From an uncultured Eubacteriales bacterium (GTDB lineage Bacteria; Bacillota; Clostridia; Christensenellales; Borkfalkiaceae), in the NCBI GenBank assembly GCA_900548285.1, contig URKE01000003.1:6522-70521 (forward strand): 64,000 bases of DNA. The letters are read 5' to 3'. This document shows positions 17,035 through 26,250 of this stretch, piece by piece. The notes below the pieces were generated by a model. It was given only the letters and a program-made list of their open reading frames with translations. It did no database searches and was not told where the DNA came from. Made by a program: the position numbers and the translations under genes. The stretch's first letter is position 1; each line of letters opens with the position of its first letter.

Positions 17035-17063
17035 ATAATATCACATAATGAGATATATGTCAA
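17035..17063 (-). promoter_or_regulatory. SigmaA promoter of the membrane-protein pair
   Basis: Minus-strand TTGACA (17063-17058), exactly 17 bases, then TATTAT (17040-17035). An ATCTC half-site lies in the spacer, where a bound repressor would block RNA polymerase. Confidence 0.75.
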
Positions 17064-17134
17064 ATAATAATTATCTCGTTTTGAGATTTTATAATAAAAA
17101 AAATAATATGTCTATATATTTTGAGATATGAGAT
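17049..17134. promoter_or_regulatory. Cluster of GAGAT operator-like repeats
   Basis: GAGAT occurs at 17050-17054, in the palindrome ATCTC-GTTTT-GAGAT at 17073-17087, at 17123-17127 just before the regulator ATG and again at 17130-17134 just inside it. A TATAAT at about 17089-17094 could be the -10 for the plus-strand regulator. The arrangement suggests autoregulation and control of the divergent promoter; this is inference from spacing. Confidence 0.55.
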
Positions 17135-17319
17135 TAAAAGAATTACGCGAGGAAAACAAATATACGCAACAATACGTTGCCGAAATACTTAATATCAGAC
17201 AAAACACATATTCTCAATACGAAAACGAAAAGCGTGAGATTCCCATCCGCGCCCTTATAGTTCTCGCAAAACTGTACGACGTTTCAGTTGACTATATACT
17301 CGAACTTACCGATTATTGA
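17128..17319 (+). CDS. Small XRE-family transcription regulator
   Basis: 63 residues, almost entirely one Cro/CI-type helix-turn-helix: LKELREENKYTQQYVAEIL, then NIRQNTYSQYENEKREIP, and a C-terminal LIVLAKLYDVSVDYILELTD. Such single-domain XRE proteins usually bind short inverted repeats as dimers. It is the only plus-strand gene in the first 42 kb and is separated from the minus-strand membrane genes by a 143-base region with four GAGAT repeats. There is no clear Shine-Dalgarno site. A strong terminator follows. Confidence 0.9.
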   Translation: MRLKELREENKYTQQYVAEILNIRQNTYSQYENEKREIPIRALIVLAKLYDVSVDYILELTDY

Positions 17320-17330
17320 TTTTCAAACCG

Positions 17331-17362
17331 AAAAACCACCCGCGTTTGCAGGTGGTTTTTTT
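17331..17362 (+). terminator. Terminator after the XRE gene
   Basis: AAACCACC and GGTGGTTT form a stem with a ten-base loop, followed by eight T on the plus strand. The A-run on the other side means it can also act for rny from the opposite direction. Confidence 0.85.
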
Positions 17363-17382
17363 ATAAACATTATATATAACGA

Positions 17383-17412
17383 AAGCCGCTACGGGATTTT
17401 CCGCAACGGCTT
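17383..17412 (-). terminator. Hairpin after rny
   Basis: Minus-strand AAGCCGTTGCGG pairs with CCGTAGCGGCTT over 12 positions, two of them G-U that only work on the minus strand. The T-run afterwards is short, so it may need the next hairpin at 17331-17362 to stop transcription. Confidence 0.65.
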
Positions 17413-17428
17413 AAATCTTTATTTCGTA

Positions 17429-19033
17429 TTATTTCGCGTACTCAACGCAACGCCATTCTCTTATGACGTTAACCTTGATCTGACCGGGATATTCGAGTTC
17501 GCTTTCAATTTTCTTCGCGATATCTTTAGCAAGAAACATCGCCTGATTATCGTCGATCTGATCGGGTTTGACCATAACTCTGACTTCTCTGCCCGCCTGA
17601 ATCGCGAACGCTTTTTCAACGCCTTTAAATTGCGAAGAGATAGTTTCGAGTTGTTCGAGCCTCTTGATATAATTCGTGCTTGTTTCGCGCCTTGCGCCCG
17701 GTCTTGCGCCGGAGATTGCGTCTGCCGCCTGAACAAGTACCGCCTCTATGCACTTAGGTTCTACGTCGCCGTGATGCGCCTGAATACAGTTGATGACGTT
17801 TTTGTTTTCTTTGTACTTCTTCGCAAGGTCTACGCCGATCTGAATATGCGTGCCTTCGACCTCGAAGTCGACAGCCTTACCGATATCGTGCAGTAAGCCG
17901 CCGCGTTTTGCGAGATTTACGTCAACGCCGAGTTCCGCAGCCATAAGACCGGCAAGATGCGAAACTTCGAGCGAATGCTGTAAAACGTTCTGTCCGTAAC
18001 TGGTTCTGTATTTAAGTCTGCCGAGCAGTTTGATAAGTTCGGGGTGAATCCCGAAAAGACCGACTTCGAACATAGCCGCTTCGCCGGCTTCTTTGATCTG
18101 AACGTCGAGTTCTTTTTTGACTTTTTCGACCGTTTCTTCGATTCTCGCCGGGTGAATTCTTCCGTCGGCGATAAGTTTTTCAAGCGAAATTCTCGCAACT
18201 TCTCTTCTCACCGGGTCGAATCCGGAAAGGATAACGACTTCGGGCGTATCGTCGATGATTAATTCTATACCCGTAGCGTTTTCGAGCGCTCTGATGTTTC
18301 TTCCCTCTCTTCCGATGATACGAGCCTTCATATCGTCGCTCGGAAGGGGAACGACGGATACGGTGATTTCGGAAGCGTGGTCGGTACAGCATTTCTGAAT
18401 CGCAAGGCTTATGATATCTTTAGCCTTTTTATCCGCTTCGTCCTTAGCCTCCTGTTCCATACTGCGGACCTGCATGGCAACGTCCTTTCTCGTATCGTCG
18501 AGAATGGTTTCGGTGAGTTGCTTTTTAGCCTCTTCTTTGGAAAGACCGGAGATCTCTTCGAGTTTCTGAACGACGCTCTCGTATTGCTGATCTATCTTTT
18601 CCTGTTTCGCCTGAATGGAGGCAACCTTTCTGTCGAGGTCCTTTTTCTGTTGTTCGAGTTCTTCCTTCTGCTTTAAAAGACTTGCGTCCCTTTTATTAAG
18701 AAGTTCCTCTTTCTGATTAAGTCTTTGTTCCGCTCTTTGTAATTCCGCTTTCTTTTCCCTCGTATCGCGTTCAAAGTCGTTACGAAGTTTAATCTCCTGC
18801 TCTTTTGCTTCGAGTATAGCCTCTTTTTTGATTGCCTTACATTCCTGCTCGGCTTCCTCTTTCATTTTCGCTATAACCGCTTCGGCTGTTTCGATTTTGG
18901 CTTTTCTGATTTTTTCGGAAATTGCTCTTCCGATAAAAAATCCCGCGACGCCGAATACAACGACGCATGCCGCCACGATGCCTATCCACGGACCGTCTGA
19001 CAATAAAAGCAGGGAGTGAATGTAGTAGTTCAT
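17429..19033 (-). CDS. rny: Ribonuclease Y
   Basis: Membrane-anchored endonuclease that starts mRNA decay in Firmicutes. 534 residues: an N-terminal helix (about 14-36), a long coiled coil rich in Glu/Lys/Gln (40-200), a KH domain with [13 protein letters not shown], and an HD phosphodiesterase domain with LLHDIGKA and AHHGDVEP. It has its own sigmaA promoter and GGGAGG ribosome site and is flanked by terminators, so it is a single-gene unit. Confidence 0.98.
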   Translation of the reverse strand: MNYYIHSLLLLSDGPWIGIVAACVVVFGVAGFFIGRAISEKIRKAKIETAEAVIAKMKEEAEQECKAIKKEAILEAKEQEIKLRNDFERDTREKKAELQRAEQRLNQKEELLNKRDASLLKQKEELEQQKKDLDRKVASIQAKQEKIDQQYESVVQKLEEISGLSKEEAKKQLTETILDDTRKDVAMQVRSMEQEAKDEADKKAKDIISLAIQKCCTDHASEITVSVVPLPSDDMKARIIGREGRNIRALENATGIELIIDDTPEVVILSGFDPVRREVARISLEKLIADGRIHPARIEETVEKVKKELDVQIKEAGEAAMFEVGLFGIHPELIKLLGRLKYRTSYGQNVLQHSLEVSHLAGLMAAELGVDVNLAKRGGLLHDIGKAVDFEVEGTHIQIGVDLAKKYKENKNVINCIQAHHGDVEPKCIEAVLVQAADAISGARPGARRETSTNYIKRLEQLETISSQFKGVEKAFAIQAGREVRVMVKPDQIDDNQAMFLAKDIAKKIESELEYPGQIKVNVIREWRCVEYAK

Positions 19034-19101
19034 ACACTACCTCCCGTAATTTATTAAGTAAAAACCGAAAATTACCTCATTCTCGGCAATACACTTATTA
19101 T

Positions 19102-19130
19102 ATTTTAACTTATATTTTTCATAAAGTCAA
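19102..19130 (-). promoter_or_regulatory. SigmaA promoter of rny
   Basis: Minus-strand TTGACT, 17 bases, TAAAAT. The leader to the ATG is about 60 bases. Confidence 0.75.
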
Positions 19131-19151
19131 TCTATTTCGGGGATAATAAAG

Positions 19152-19191
19152 CGCGGCGAGCGATTTTTTTTGAGAAAAACCGCTCGCCGCG
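19152..19191 (-). terminator. Terminator of the aminopeptidase-to-dxs operon
   Basis: GCGGCGAGCG pairs with CGCTCGCCGC in a ten-base-pair GC-rich stem with an 18-base A/T loop; only a weak T-run follows on the minus strand. Confidence 0.7.
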
Positions 19192-19206
19192 TCGATATTT
19201 TGTGTT

Positions 19207-20997
19207 TTATTTAAGGTCCGCCACAATATTTTCGGGTGTGAAGCCCGCTTTTTCCGTCTGACTTTGCGTCTCGGCATGTTTGACGAATACGTCGGGAAAC
19301 GCGTAAATTTTTAATTTCGCGTCGATATTATGAGCAACAAAAAATTCCGCTACCGCGCTTCCGAAACCGCCGCTTGATACGTTTTCTTCGAGCGTGATCA
19401 CGTTTTTTCCTCCGAGTTTTATCAGAAAATCCTCGTCGAGAGGCTTCACGCTCCGGCAATTTACGATCGTAATTTTTTTATCCGTAATATTTGTCGCCTG
19501 TTCCGCTAAACGGAGCGTTCTCGGTCCGACGCATAAAAGCACGTTTTCTTCGATATTTTCGCCGTATTCCCAAAGTTTTTCCGATATCGGCGTATGCGAA
19601 TCGAAAAGATCGTGCGAGCCGTTCGGGAATCTGATCGCGCAAGGCGACGATAATTTAAGACAATAATCGAAAATATCCTTTAATTCTTCTGCGTCTTTCG
19701 GGGCGAAAACTTTCATATTCGGTATCATTCCGAGATAAGACAAATCAAACAACCCCTGATGCGTAACGCCGTCGTTTCCTACGACTCCTGCTCTGTCTAC
19801 CATAAAGATTACGGGCAGATTCTGTATGCAGACGTCCTGCATTATCTGGTCGTAAGCCCTTTGCAAAAACGTGGAATAAATGCAGACAACCGGTTTTAAA
19901 CCGCCTTTCGCCTGCCCCGCGGCAAAAGTGACGGCATATTCTTCGGCTATCCCTGCGTCGTAAAATCTCTCGGGAAAAGTCTCGGCAAAAGGTTTAAGAC
20001 CCGTTCCGTCCTTCATTGCCGCGCAAATCGCGGTTATTTTATCGTCTTTCAGAGCGGCTTCCGTAAGAATTTTACCGACGGCATCCGAAAAAGTACACTC
20101 GTTGACTTTAAGGTTTTCGCCCACGCCGTGATAGATTTCCGCGTGATTTTCTGCGTCGGCAAGTCCTTTGCCTTTTACGGTCTTCAGGTGCAGAATCACT
20201 CCCCTGTCGGAGTTTTTTACGTTGTTGAGAATCCGTACAAGTTCGCTCATTTTGTTGCCGTTGAAAATCCCGACGTACTTGAAACCGAGCGAATCGATAA
20301 CGGAAAGTCCGTTGATACTTCGTTTAATCCACCTTTTGAAGCCTTTCAGTCCTTTTCCGATAAAACAGTTACCTATCGTACGCGAAAAGAAGTCCATAAA
20401 CCGCCCGTAGGTTTTTTTCGTAGTCACGGACGACATGATTTTGTAAAGCGCGTTGTTGTTTTTGGATATGGACATTCCGTTGTCGTTCAGGATGATTATG
20501 AACTTCTTGGGCTTTTTCTCGTTGGCCGTCGCCGCTTCGAGGTTTTCGCCGTTAAAAAGCGAAGCGTCGCCCACGACGTCGATAACGTAATAATCCTCTT
20601 TGAGGGTATCTCTCGCCGAGCAATAGCCTAAGCAGGCGGATATGGAATTACCCGCATGTCCTGCCGCGAAAGCGTCGTAAACGCTCTCGGACGGATCGGG
20701 GAAGCCGCTTAAACCGTTTTCTCGGCGGATTGTCTCGAATCTGTCGTTTCTGTCGCTTAAAATCTTGTGAGCGTAACACTGATGCCCTACGTCGAAAATC
20801 AGTTTATCTTTCGGGAAGTCGAAACAATAGTACAATGCAACGATTATTTCGGCAACGCCGAGGTTGGAAGCAAGATGACCGCCGTTTTTGTTGACTACTC
20901 CGATAATACGTTCTCTGATTTCGTCCGCAAGCGTCCGAAGTTCCTTTATATTCAGTTTTTTCACGTCTGCAGGCGTTTTAACGTTATCGAGCAACAT
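19207..20997 (-). CDS. dxs: 1-deoxy-D-xylulose-5-phosphate synthase (divergent)
   Basis: First enzyme of the methylerythritol phosphate pathway: pyruvate plus glyceraldehyde 3-phosphate gives DXP, using thiamine diphosphate. The 596 residues include FDVGHQCYAHKIL, the second-domain GIAEEYAVTFAAGQAKGGLKPV and DRAGVVGNDGVTHQGLFDLSYL. The thiamine motif reads GDAS (143-146) where nearly all relatives have GDGA, and it is somewhat shorter than usual. The catalytic Glu of the middle domain (AEEYA) is present, so activity is likely. The ATG lacks a clear ribosome site; pepT ends 20 bases upstream. Confidence 0.9.
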   Translation of the reverse strand: MLLDNVKTPADVKKLNIKELRTLADEIRERIIGVVNKNGGHLASNLGVAEIIVALYYCFDFPKDKLIFDVGHQCYAHKILSDRNDRFETIRRENGLSGFPDPSESVYDAFAAGHAGNSISACLGYCSARDTLKEDYYVIDVVGDASLFNGENLEAATANEKKPKKFIIILNDNGMSISKNNNALYKIMSSVTTKKTYGRFMDFFSRTIGNCFIGKGLKGFKRWIKRSINGLSVIDSLGFKYVGIFNGNKMSELVRILNNVKNSDRGVILHLKTVKGKGLADAENHAEIYHGVGENLKVNECTFSDAVGKILTEAALKDDKITAICAAMKDGTGLKPFAETFPERFYDAGIAEEYAVTFAAGQAKGGLKPVVCIYSTFLQRAYDQIMQDVCIQNLPVIFMVDRAGVVGNDGVTHQGLFDLSYLGMIPNMKVFAPKDAEELKDIFDYCLKLSSPCAIRFPNGSHDLFDSHTPISEKLWEYGENIEENVLLCVGPRTLRLAEQATNITDKKITIVNCRSVKPLDEDFLIKLGGKNVITLEENVSSGGFGSAVAEFFVAHNIDAKLKIYAFPDVFVKHAETQSQTEKAGFTPENIVADLK

Positions 20998-21017
20998 AAA
21001 CGGTTTTCAATTCTACT

Positions 21018-22232
21018 TTAATACTTCTTTTCGGAATAAATTTCTATTATTTTTAAAATCACTTCGGTCATTTTGCCGAGAGCGTGGGAAGGAATGAATT
21101 CCTTTCTGCCATGGAAGTTAAGCCCGCCCGTGGAAAGATTCGGACAAGGCAAACCCTCGAACGAGAGTCTTGCTCCGTCCGTTCCGCCTCTTATCGGGAT
21201 GATTTTAGGCTCGATTCCGCATTCTTTCATAGCCTTTTCCGCATTTTCGATAAGGTGGTAATTCTTCCTGATGATTTCGGACATATTGTAATAACTGTCC
21301 TTTATGTCCGCAGCGAAAACGCCCTCGCCGTATTTCGCGTTCAGAAAATCGACGACGGAAGCGAAAAACGTCTTTTTATCCCCGAATTTTTCCATATCGT
21401 GATCGCGGATTATGTACTTCGCGGTAAGTTTTTCAACCCCGCCCGAAACCTCGTCCGCCATATAAAATCCCTCGTAACCTTCGGTGTTGACGGGGCGCAT
21501 ATTCTCCGGAAGCATCGAATGGAACTCCGCGAAAAGATCTATCGCGTTTTTCATTTTGTTTTTCGCGCTGCCGGGATGAATACTCGTTCCGTTTATCGTC
21601 AGAATCGCGGAAGCGGCGTTAAAGTTTTCGTATTCGATTTCGCCGAGTTCGCCGCCGTCTACCGTAAAACCGAAGTCTGCGCCGAAGCCTTTCACGTCGA
21701 ATAAATCCGTTCCTCTGCCGATTTCCTCGTCCGGCGTGAAGCCTATGAGAATTTTACCGTGCGGAATGGTCTTGTCGTTGAGAAGAATTTCAGCTGCGGT
21801 CATTATTTCCGCCACGCCCGCTTTATCGTCCGCGCCGAGAAGGGTTTTTCCGTCCGTCACGATGAGTTCTTCGCCCTTATAATTCAGAAGTTCGGGCGTT
21901 TCTTTTACGGATATAACCGTTCCGTTTCCGAGGATTATATCGTTTCCGTCGCAAACAATCTCTTTCGGATTGACGTCCTTGCCGCTTACGGCGGGCGAAG
22001 TGTCGACGTGCGAAATAAAACAAAGGTTATTCAACCCCTCTTTCGTAGCGGGAATAACCGCCGTAACGTAACCGTTTTCATCCTGTTTGACAACCGCGCC
22101 CATAGCGGCGAGTTCGTCGCGCAGAACTTTTAAAAGTACGGTTTGTCCCGGCGTACTCGGGCAAGACGGAGAATTCTCGTCCGATGTCGTTTCGTATCTG
22201 ACATATTTCAAAAATCTTTCTTTTGCATTCAT
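21018..22232 (-). CDS. pepT: Peptidase T (tripeptide aminopeptidase)
   Basis: 404-residue M20B metallopeptidase that removes the N-terminal residue of tripeptides. Zinc ligands and neighbours seen are FISHVDTSPA, LLGADDKAGVAE, and TPDEEIGRGTDLFD, with the dimerisation domain after. It overlaps the HD-domain gene by four bases and precedes dxs, in a peptidase-rich operon starting at 24108. Confidence 0.96.
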   Translation of the reverse strand: MNAKERFLKYVRYETTSDENSPSCPSTPGQTVLLKVLRDELAAMGAVVKQDENGYVTAVIPATKEGLNNLCFISHVDTSPAVSGKDVNPKEIVCDGNDIILGNGTVISVKETPELLNYKGEELIVTDGKTLLGADDKAGVAEIMTAAEILLNDKTIPHGKILIGFTPDEEIGRGTDLFDVKGFGADFGFTVDGGELGEIEYENFNAASAILTINGTSIHPGSAKNKMKNAIDLFAEFHSMLPENMRPVNTEGYEGFYMADEVSGGVEKLTAKYIIRDHDMEKFGDKKTFFASVVDFLNAKYGEGVFAADIKDSYYNMSEIIRKNYHLIENAEKAMKECGIEPKIIPIRGGTDGARLSFEGLPCPNLSTGGLNFHGRKEFIPSHALGKMTEVILKIIEIYSEKKY

Positions 22233-22708
22233 ATCGCTCTTTTATCCTTCGGAGTAAATATTTCCCTCGTCGAACACACTCTGTCTATAAGAATAAGTAT
22301 CCACGCCTCCTTAGATCTCGGCAGATGCAAGAGATTAAGGGGAAACATATGACTTTCTATAATGTTTTTCTCTTTCGGCGTAAGCCCGTAATCCTTTTCG
22401 GCGTTCTTTGCGGCGATCAGCGCGTGTTTGAACCCGTGACACGTGAATTTGGGCGTTTTGTGCCAGTCGTAAAGATAGTAATCGTGAAGAAGAGCCGCTT
22501 TGACAAGCGCTTTCAGATCACAATCAACGTTGTTCGTTATCGCGTATTTATAACATTCTCTTGCAACGCTCACGCTGTGATCGAACGTGGAAACGTCCGA
22601 ATGAGCGAGATGTTCTTTCACCGACAGATAGTTGTCGGTAAAGCATATTTCGTTGAAAAGTTCGTCGAATACTTTATAATCTATTTCTTCATACTCTTTC
22701 TTTTTCAT
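22229..22708 (-). CDS. HD-domain phosphohydrolase
   Basis: 159 residues with the HD signature: His in STFDHSVSVA, the HD pair in ALLHDYYLYDWH, a His in GFKHALIAA and an Asp in LILIDRVCSTRE. HD proteins of this small type hydrolyse phosphates of nucleotides or other metabolites; the substrate is unknown. Overlaps both neighbours by four bases, so it is co-translated with the M18 peptidase and pepT. Confidence 0.85.
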   Translation of the reverse strand: MKKKEYEEIDYKVFDELFNEICFTDNYLSVKEHLAHSDVSTFDHSVSVARECYKYAITNNVDCDLKALVKAALLHDYYLYDWHKTPKFTCHGFKHALIAAKNAEKDYGLTPKEKNIIESHMFPLNLLHLPRSKEAWILILIDRVCSTREIFTPKDKRAI

Positions 22709-24108
22709 TTTATAAACGCCGCGAACGCCTCGTAGGTGCTGTAAAGGTCGCCCTTGGAAATCACTTCGTACGGAGCGTGCATAGAAATTACGGGGACGCC
22801 GATATCAATCGTGTCGATATTGAGTTTCGCGATAAACTTCGCGACGGTACCGCCACCGCCCGCGTCGACTTTTCCGAGTTCCGCGGTCTGCCAGACGATT
22901 TTGTTGTCGTCAAAGATTTTTCTCACTCTTCCGCAAAGTTCCGCGCTCGCGTCGCTCGATCCGCTTTTTCCGCCCGAACCCGTGAATTTACAAATCGACG
23001 TTCCGTAAGAAACAAGACTTGCGTTCTTCTTTTCGTAAACCCCCGCGAAATTCGGATCGTAGCCGGCGGTTACGTCCGCCGAAAGGCAAACGCTGTTTGC
23101 GCGAACGAGAGCCGAAGGTTTATTTTGCGACGCTGCGATGATGTCGATAATATCCTCGTAAACCTTGCACTGCATACCGGTGTTACCCTCGCTTCCGATT
23201 TCCTCTTTGTCGGCAAGAACGACGAGTACGGTGTGTTCGTCGTCTTTTTCGTTCAGAAGGGCCGTAAGAGCGGGATAAGAGCAAACTCTGTCGTCATGCC
23301 CGTACGCGCCGATAAGGGCTCTGTCAAAGCCTATATCGCGGGCGTTGAATGAGGGAACAACGCAGAGTTCCGCGCTGAGAAAATCGCTTTCACACATACC
23401 GAAATCATCGTGAAGGTGTTTTAAAACGGTAAGTTTAACGGCGTCTTTTACGTCGTCGTCCTTAAACGGAAGTCCGCCGACGAGAACGTTCAGCGTTTCG
23501 CCGTCGATTGCCTGCGAAAGATTTTTGGCATACTGCTCTCTCGAAAGGTGCGGAAGAAGATCGTTTACGTAAAACACGGGATCGTTTTCCCCTTCGCCTA
23601 TCGCTATATCGACGGTTTTGCCGTTTTTCAAAGCAACCGTTCCGTGAAGAGCGAGAGGAATTGCCGTCCATTGATATTTTTTGATTCCGCCGTAATAATG
23701 CGTTTTAAGAAAAGCCATCGATGAATCTTCGTAAAGGGGGTTCTGTTTGATATCGAGCCTCGGCGAATCGATATGCGAAGCAAGAATTCTTATTCCGTCC
23801 TTTCCGACGTCGGCGGTACCGATTTTGAAAACGGCAAGACTCTTGCCTCTGTTATTATAATAATATCTGCCGCCGGCTTTGAGTTCGTCGCCGAAGCGAT
23901 ATTCCTTATAACCTCTTTCCTCGCAAAGAGCGATCGACGTTTTGACGGCCTCTCTTTCGGTTTTGGAAAGATCTATGTATTTTTTATAATCCTCGGCATA
24001 ATCGAACGCCGCTTTGATTTTTTCATCGCTCGAAACGACGAAGAAATTCTCTTTTTTGTAGGAAAGGTCTTTTTCGAGTTTTTGCCCTTCGGTTTTTTTC
24101 TTTTCCAT
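22705..24108 (-). CDS. M18-family aminopeptidase
   Basis: 467 residues of the M18 (aspartyl/leucyl aminopeptidase I) family, a dodecameric zinc enzyme cleaving N-terminal residues from peptides. Seen are the metal-binding ASHIDSPRLD and, further on, ALIGAYGHDDRVCSYPAL, LVVLADKEEIGSEGNTGM, and the C-terminal SMHAPYEVISKGDLY. The start at 24108 has AAGGAGAT six bases upstream; an ATG eight codons earlier has none. First gene of the operon that continues through the HD gene and pepT to dxs. Confidence 0.94.
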   Translation of the reverse strand: MEKKKTEGQKLEKDLSYKKENFFVVSSDEKIKAAFDYAEDYKKYIDLSKTEREAVKTSIALCEERGYKEYRFGDELKAGGRYYYNNRGKSLAVFKIGTADVGKDGIRILASHIDSPRLDIKQNPLYEDSSMAFLKTHYYGGIKKYQWTAIPLALHGTVALKNGKTVDIAIGEGENDPVFYVNDLLPHLSREQYAKNLSQAIDGETLNVLVGGLPFKDDDVKDAVKLTVLKHLHDDFGMCESDFLSAELCVVPSFNARDIGFDRALIGAYGHDDRVCSYPALTALLNEKDDEHTVLVVLADKEEIGSEGNTGMQCKVYEDIIDIIAASQNKPSALVRANSVCLSADVTAGYDPNFAGVYEKKNASLVSYGTSICKFTGSGGKSGSSDASAELCGRVRKIFDDNKIVWQTAELGKVDAGGGGTVAKFIAKLNIDTIDIGVPVISMHAPYEVISKGDLYSTYEAFAAFIK

Positions 24109-24151
24109 TGTTTGATCTCCTTCCGCAAGCATACGCGCGTTATTTTTATTT

Positions 24152-24160
24152 AGTATAACA
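24152..24160 (-). promoter_or_regulatory. Extended -10 promoter element before the M18 peptidase
   Basis: Minus-strand TGTTATACT, an extended -10. The matching -35 (TTATTT at 16 bases) is poor. The transcript would have a leader of about 40 bases. Confidence 0.45.
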
Positions 24161-24234
24161 TATAAATATGATAAAATAACGAATTAAAAGTATGTTTTTG
24201 TCGTTTTCCGAAAAAAATTTTGTATTTTACGAAT

Positions 24235-26250
24235 TTATTTCCCGTTTATATCCCGCCCGGCATCATATTTCAGGCTCGTTTTTTCCTTAAGGAATTTTTT
24301 TATCATTTTCTTTTCCCTGTCGAGCGGAATAAGCAAAGTGTCGATATAACCGAATTCGTTATCGAGCAAACTGAATAGCCTTTGATAAGTTTCATATAAA
24401 GGCGAATTATCGCTGTTTTTCGTATAAAACCCTAAAACGGTTATTTTATTACCATTTTTGGAAATGTAATCACTGATAAAAATTTTGTCGATATTTTCAT
24501 CTTTCGCCGAAAATTCAACGATTGATTCAATGGACTTTTCTCCTATGCTCGTAGCGGTAAAGTCTTTATCGAATTTGAAATTAAATCTGTTTTTCAACGA
24601 ATAAAGATTTTGCAACTTTTCGTTTTTTACTTTTATAAATTCGTTATATTTTCTTCTTTTACCGCTATTGATAATATACGTATCGATTATCGATAAAGCG
24701 CGTTCGGTATAATTTTCGTTTTCGGTTGCCCGCATAAGCAAATCGATTCCCGAATCATCTTTTATCGTTAAAAGCGTAACGCCTTTTTCAAAAAGTAACT
24801 CCGAAGTTTCTTTACCATTTTCGGATAATTGATTATATATTTTGATAGCATTATCGAAATCGCCTGCAATTTTATAACATTCGGCAATATTTAGCAACTC
24901 GCGTCTTTCGACAAATTCTTCACGATTGTTTTCATAGCGGGCAATCCGGTTCAGAACATTCTCATAACTTTCTTTTCTGGCCCTGTACTCTTCCTTGATA
25001 CACTGATAATTAATAGCGTTGATAGCCGACACGATTCTATGATATTCGTCGTCGTAATTTTTATCGAAATTCAACTCTACTCTTTCCGAATCGACGTTCA
25101 GATCGGATAATTTCTCCGCAAAAGTCCGTTCAACGGGTATTTCGGGCGAAAATCTTTGCCCGATTTCGCGTTCCCACTCCGCGCCGAAAAGCCCGTAATA
25201 AATGAAAAATTTGTCGAGAACAAAATCGCCGTACGCCCCGGCATTCAACTCCGAAGAAAACAATTCCTTATTAATATTGCATCTTTCGTCGTTTACAAAA
25301 CAATCGTATATAAGCAATTTTTTGAATGCGTGAGCGTAAGGAACGGAATACGGTGTTTCCGCAATCATTTTATCGGTCAAAGAAGATAATTCCCTCTCAA
25401 ACAAAACTTTATCGAAAGCGAACGTACCCTCGAGCAACTTCAAAAAATCAAAAGTTTTTCCCGATAAAAACGTCCGCGCCGCGATTCGTTTGTATTTTTC
25501 GATATACATATCGTATCGAAGCAAATTTTTCATTCTCTTGTCCGATTCGAAAGCGATTTCACGATAAATCGCGGATTTCAGTTCCTCGTCGGACATAAGT
25601 TGATATGCCGATATGCCGATACGAAGTTCATTTAAGCCGTTCTTACTCCTGAAAGCAATCTTGGTATCGCACGCGACATAAGAAACGAACTTTTTGATAC
25701 CGAACGCTCTATATACACAATCAATAAGCGAATACAATTCGGAATGGTCGTTGCCGTCGATTACTATTTCGGGATAAAAACTTTCATCTTCAACCAGAAA
25801 ATTTTTAATCCCGAAAAACATCACGTCGGCAGTGAGAACCACAACCGCTATCGTAATCGGTCTGACAAACATCATCAGAGATGCAACGAAAAACGCGGCA
25901 ACTATCACAAACTGCAGAAAAAACAGATAAAGAACGGTAATTCCGCGTTTTAAAAGTACTTTTTTAAAAAACTTTTCTTTGTTTCGTCCGGCAAAATCGC
26001 TTCTCTTTTTAAGCCCCTTGTTGATTTTTTCAACGTCATCGCTTTCTTTTTTCATTTGCCGGATAGCAAATGCCGGCTTCACGCCGAACGCAGCGATAAG
26101 GATTACAACTGACAGCGCGGCGAGCAGAATCCCGAAATTATCGAGTTGTTCGCATTGCGCAAAATAAATTTTGCCCGCAAATGCCAGAAGCAGCGAAATT
26201 CCTGCGACGAACAAAAAAGCGAGCATTGAAGAAATTATATTCTTTTTCAT
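24235..26250 (-). CDS. Membrane protein with degenerate M48-like site and TPR-like repeats
   Basis: 671 residues. Four helices are predicted in the first 155 residues (about 8-30, 40-62, 103-125, 130-150). Residues 155-245 follow the M48 metallopeptidase plan (NELRIGISAYQLMSDEELKSA) but the place of the HExxH zinc site reads REIAF (230-234), so both histidines are lost. Residues 440-560 are helical repeats of TPR type (IAECYKIAGDFDNAIKIYNQL). It may be a pseudo-protease scaffold. The ATG overlaps the rpe stop by four bases. Compared with M48 relatives this is inference from pattern. Confidence 0.7.
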   Translation of the reverse strand: MKKNIISSMLAFLFVAGISLLLAFAGKIYFAQCEQLDNFGILLAALSVVILIAAFGVKPAFAIRQMKKESDDVEKINKGLKKRSDFAGRNKEKFFKKVLLKRGITVLYLFFLQFVIVAAFFVASLMMFVRPITIAVVVLTADVMFFGIKNFLVEDESFYPEIVIDGNDHSELYSLIDCVYRAFGIKKFVSYVACDTKIAFRSKNGLNELRIGISAYQLMSDEELKSAIYREIAFESDKRMKNLLRYDMYIEKYKRIAARTFLSGKTFDFLKLLEGTFAFDKVLFERELSSLTDKMIAETPYSVPYAHAFKKLLIYDCFVNDERCNINKELFSSELNAGAYGDFVLDKFFIYYGLFGAEWEREIGQRFSPEIPVERTFAEKLSDLNVDSERVELNFDKNYDDEYHRIVSAINAINYQCIKEEYRARKESYENVLNRIARYENNREEFVERRELLNIAECYKIAGDFDNAIKIYNQLSENGKETSELLFEKGVTLLTIKDDSGIDLLMRATENENYTERALSIIDTYIINSGKRRKYNEFIKVKNEKLQNLYSLKNRFNFKFDKDFTATSIGEKSIESIVEFSAKDENIDKIFISDYISKNGNKITVLGFYTKNSDNSPLYETYQRLFSLLDNEFGYIDTLLIPLDREKKMIKKFLKEKTSLKYDAGRDINGK

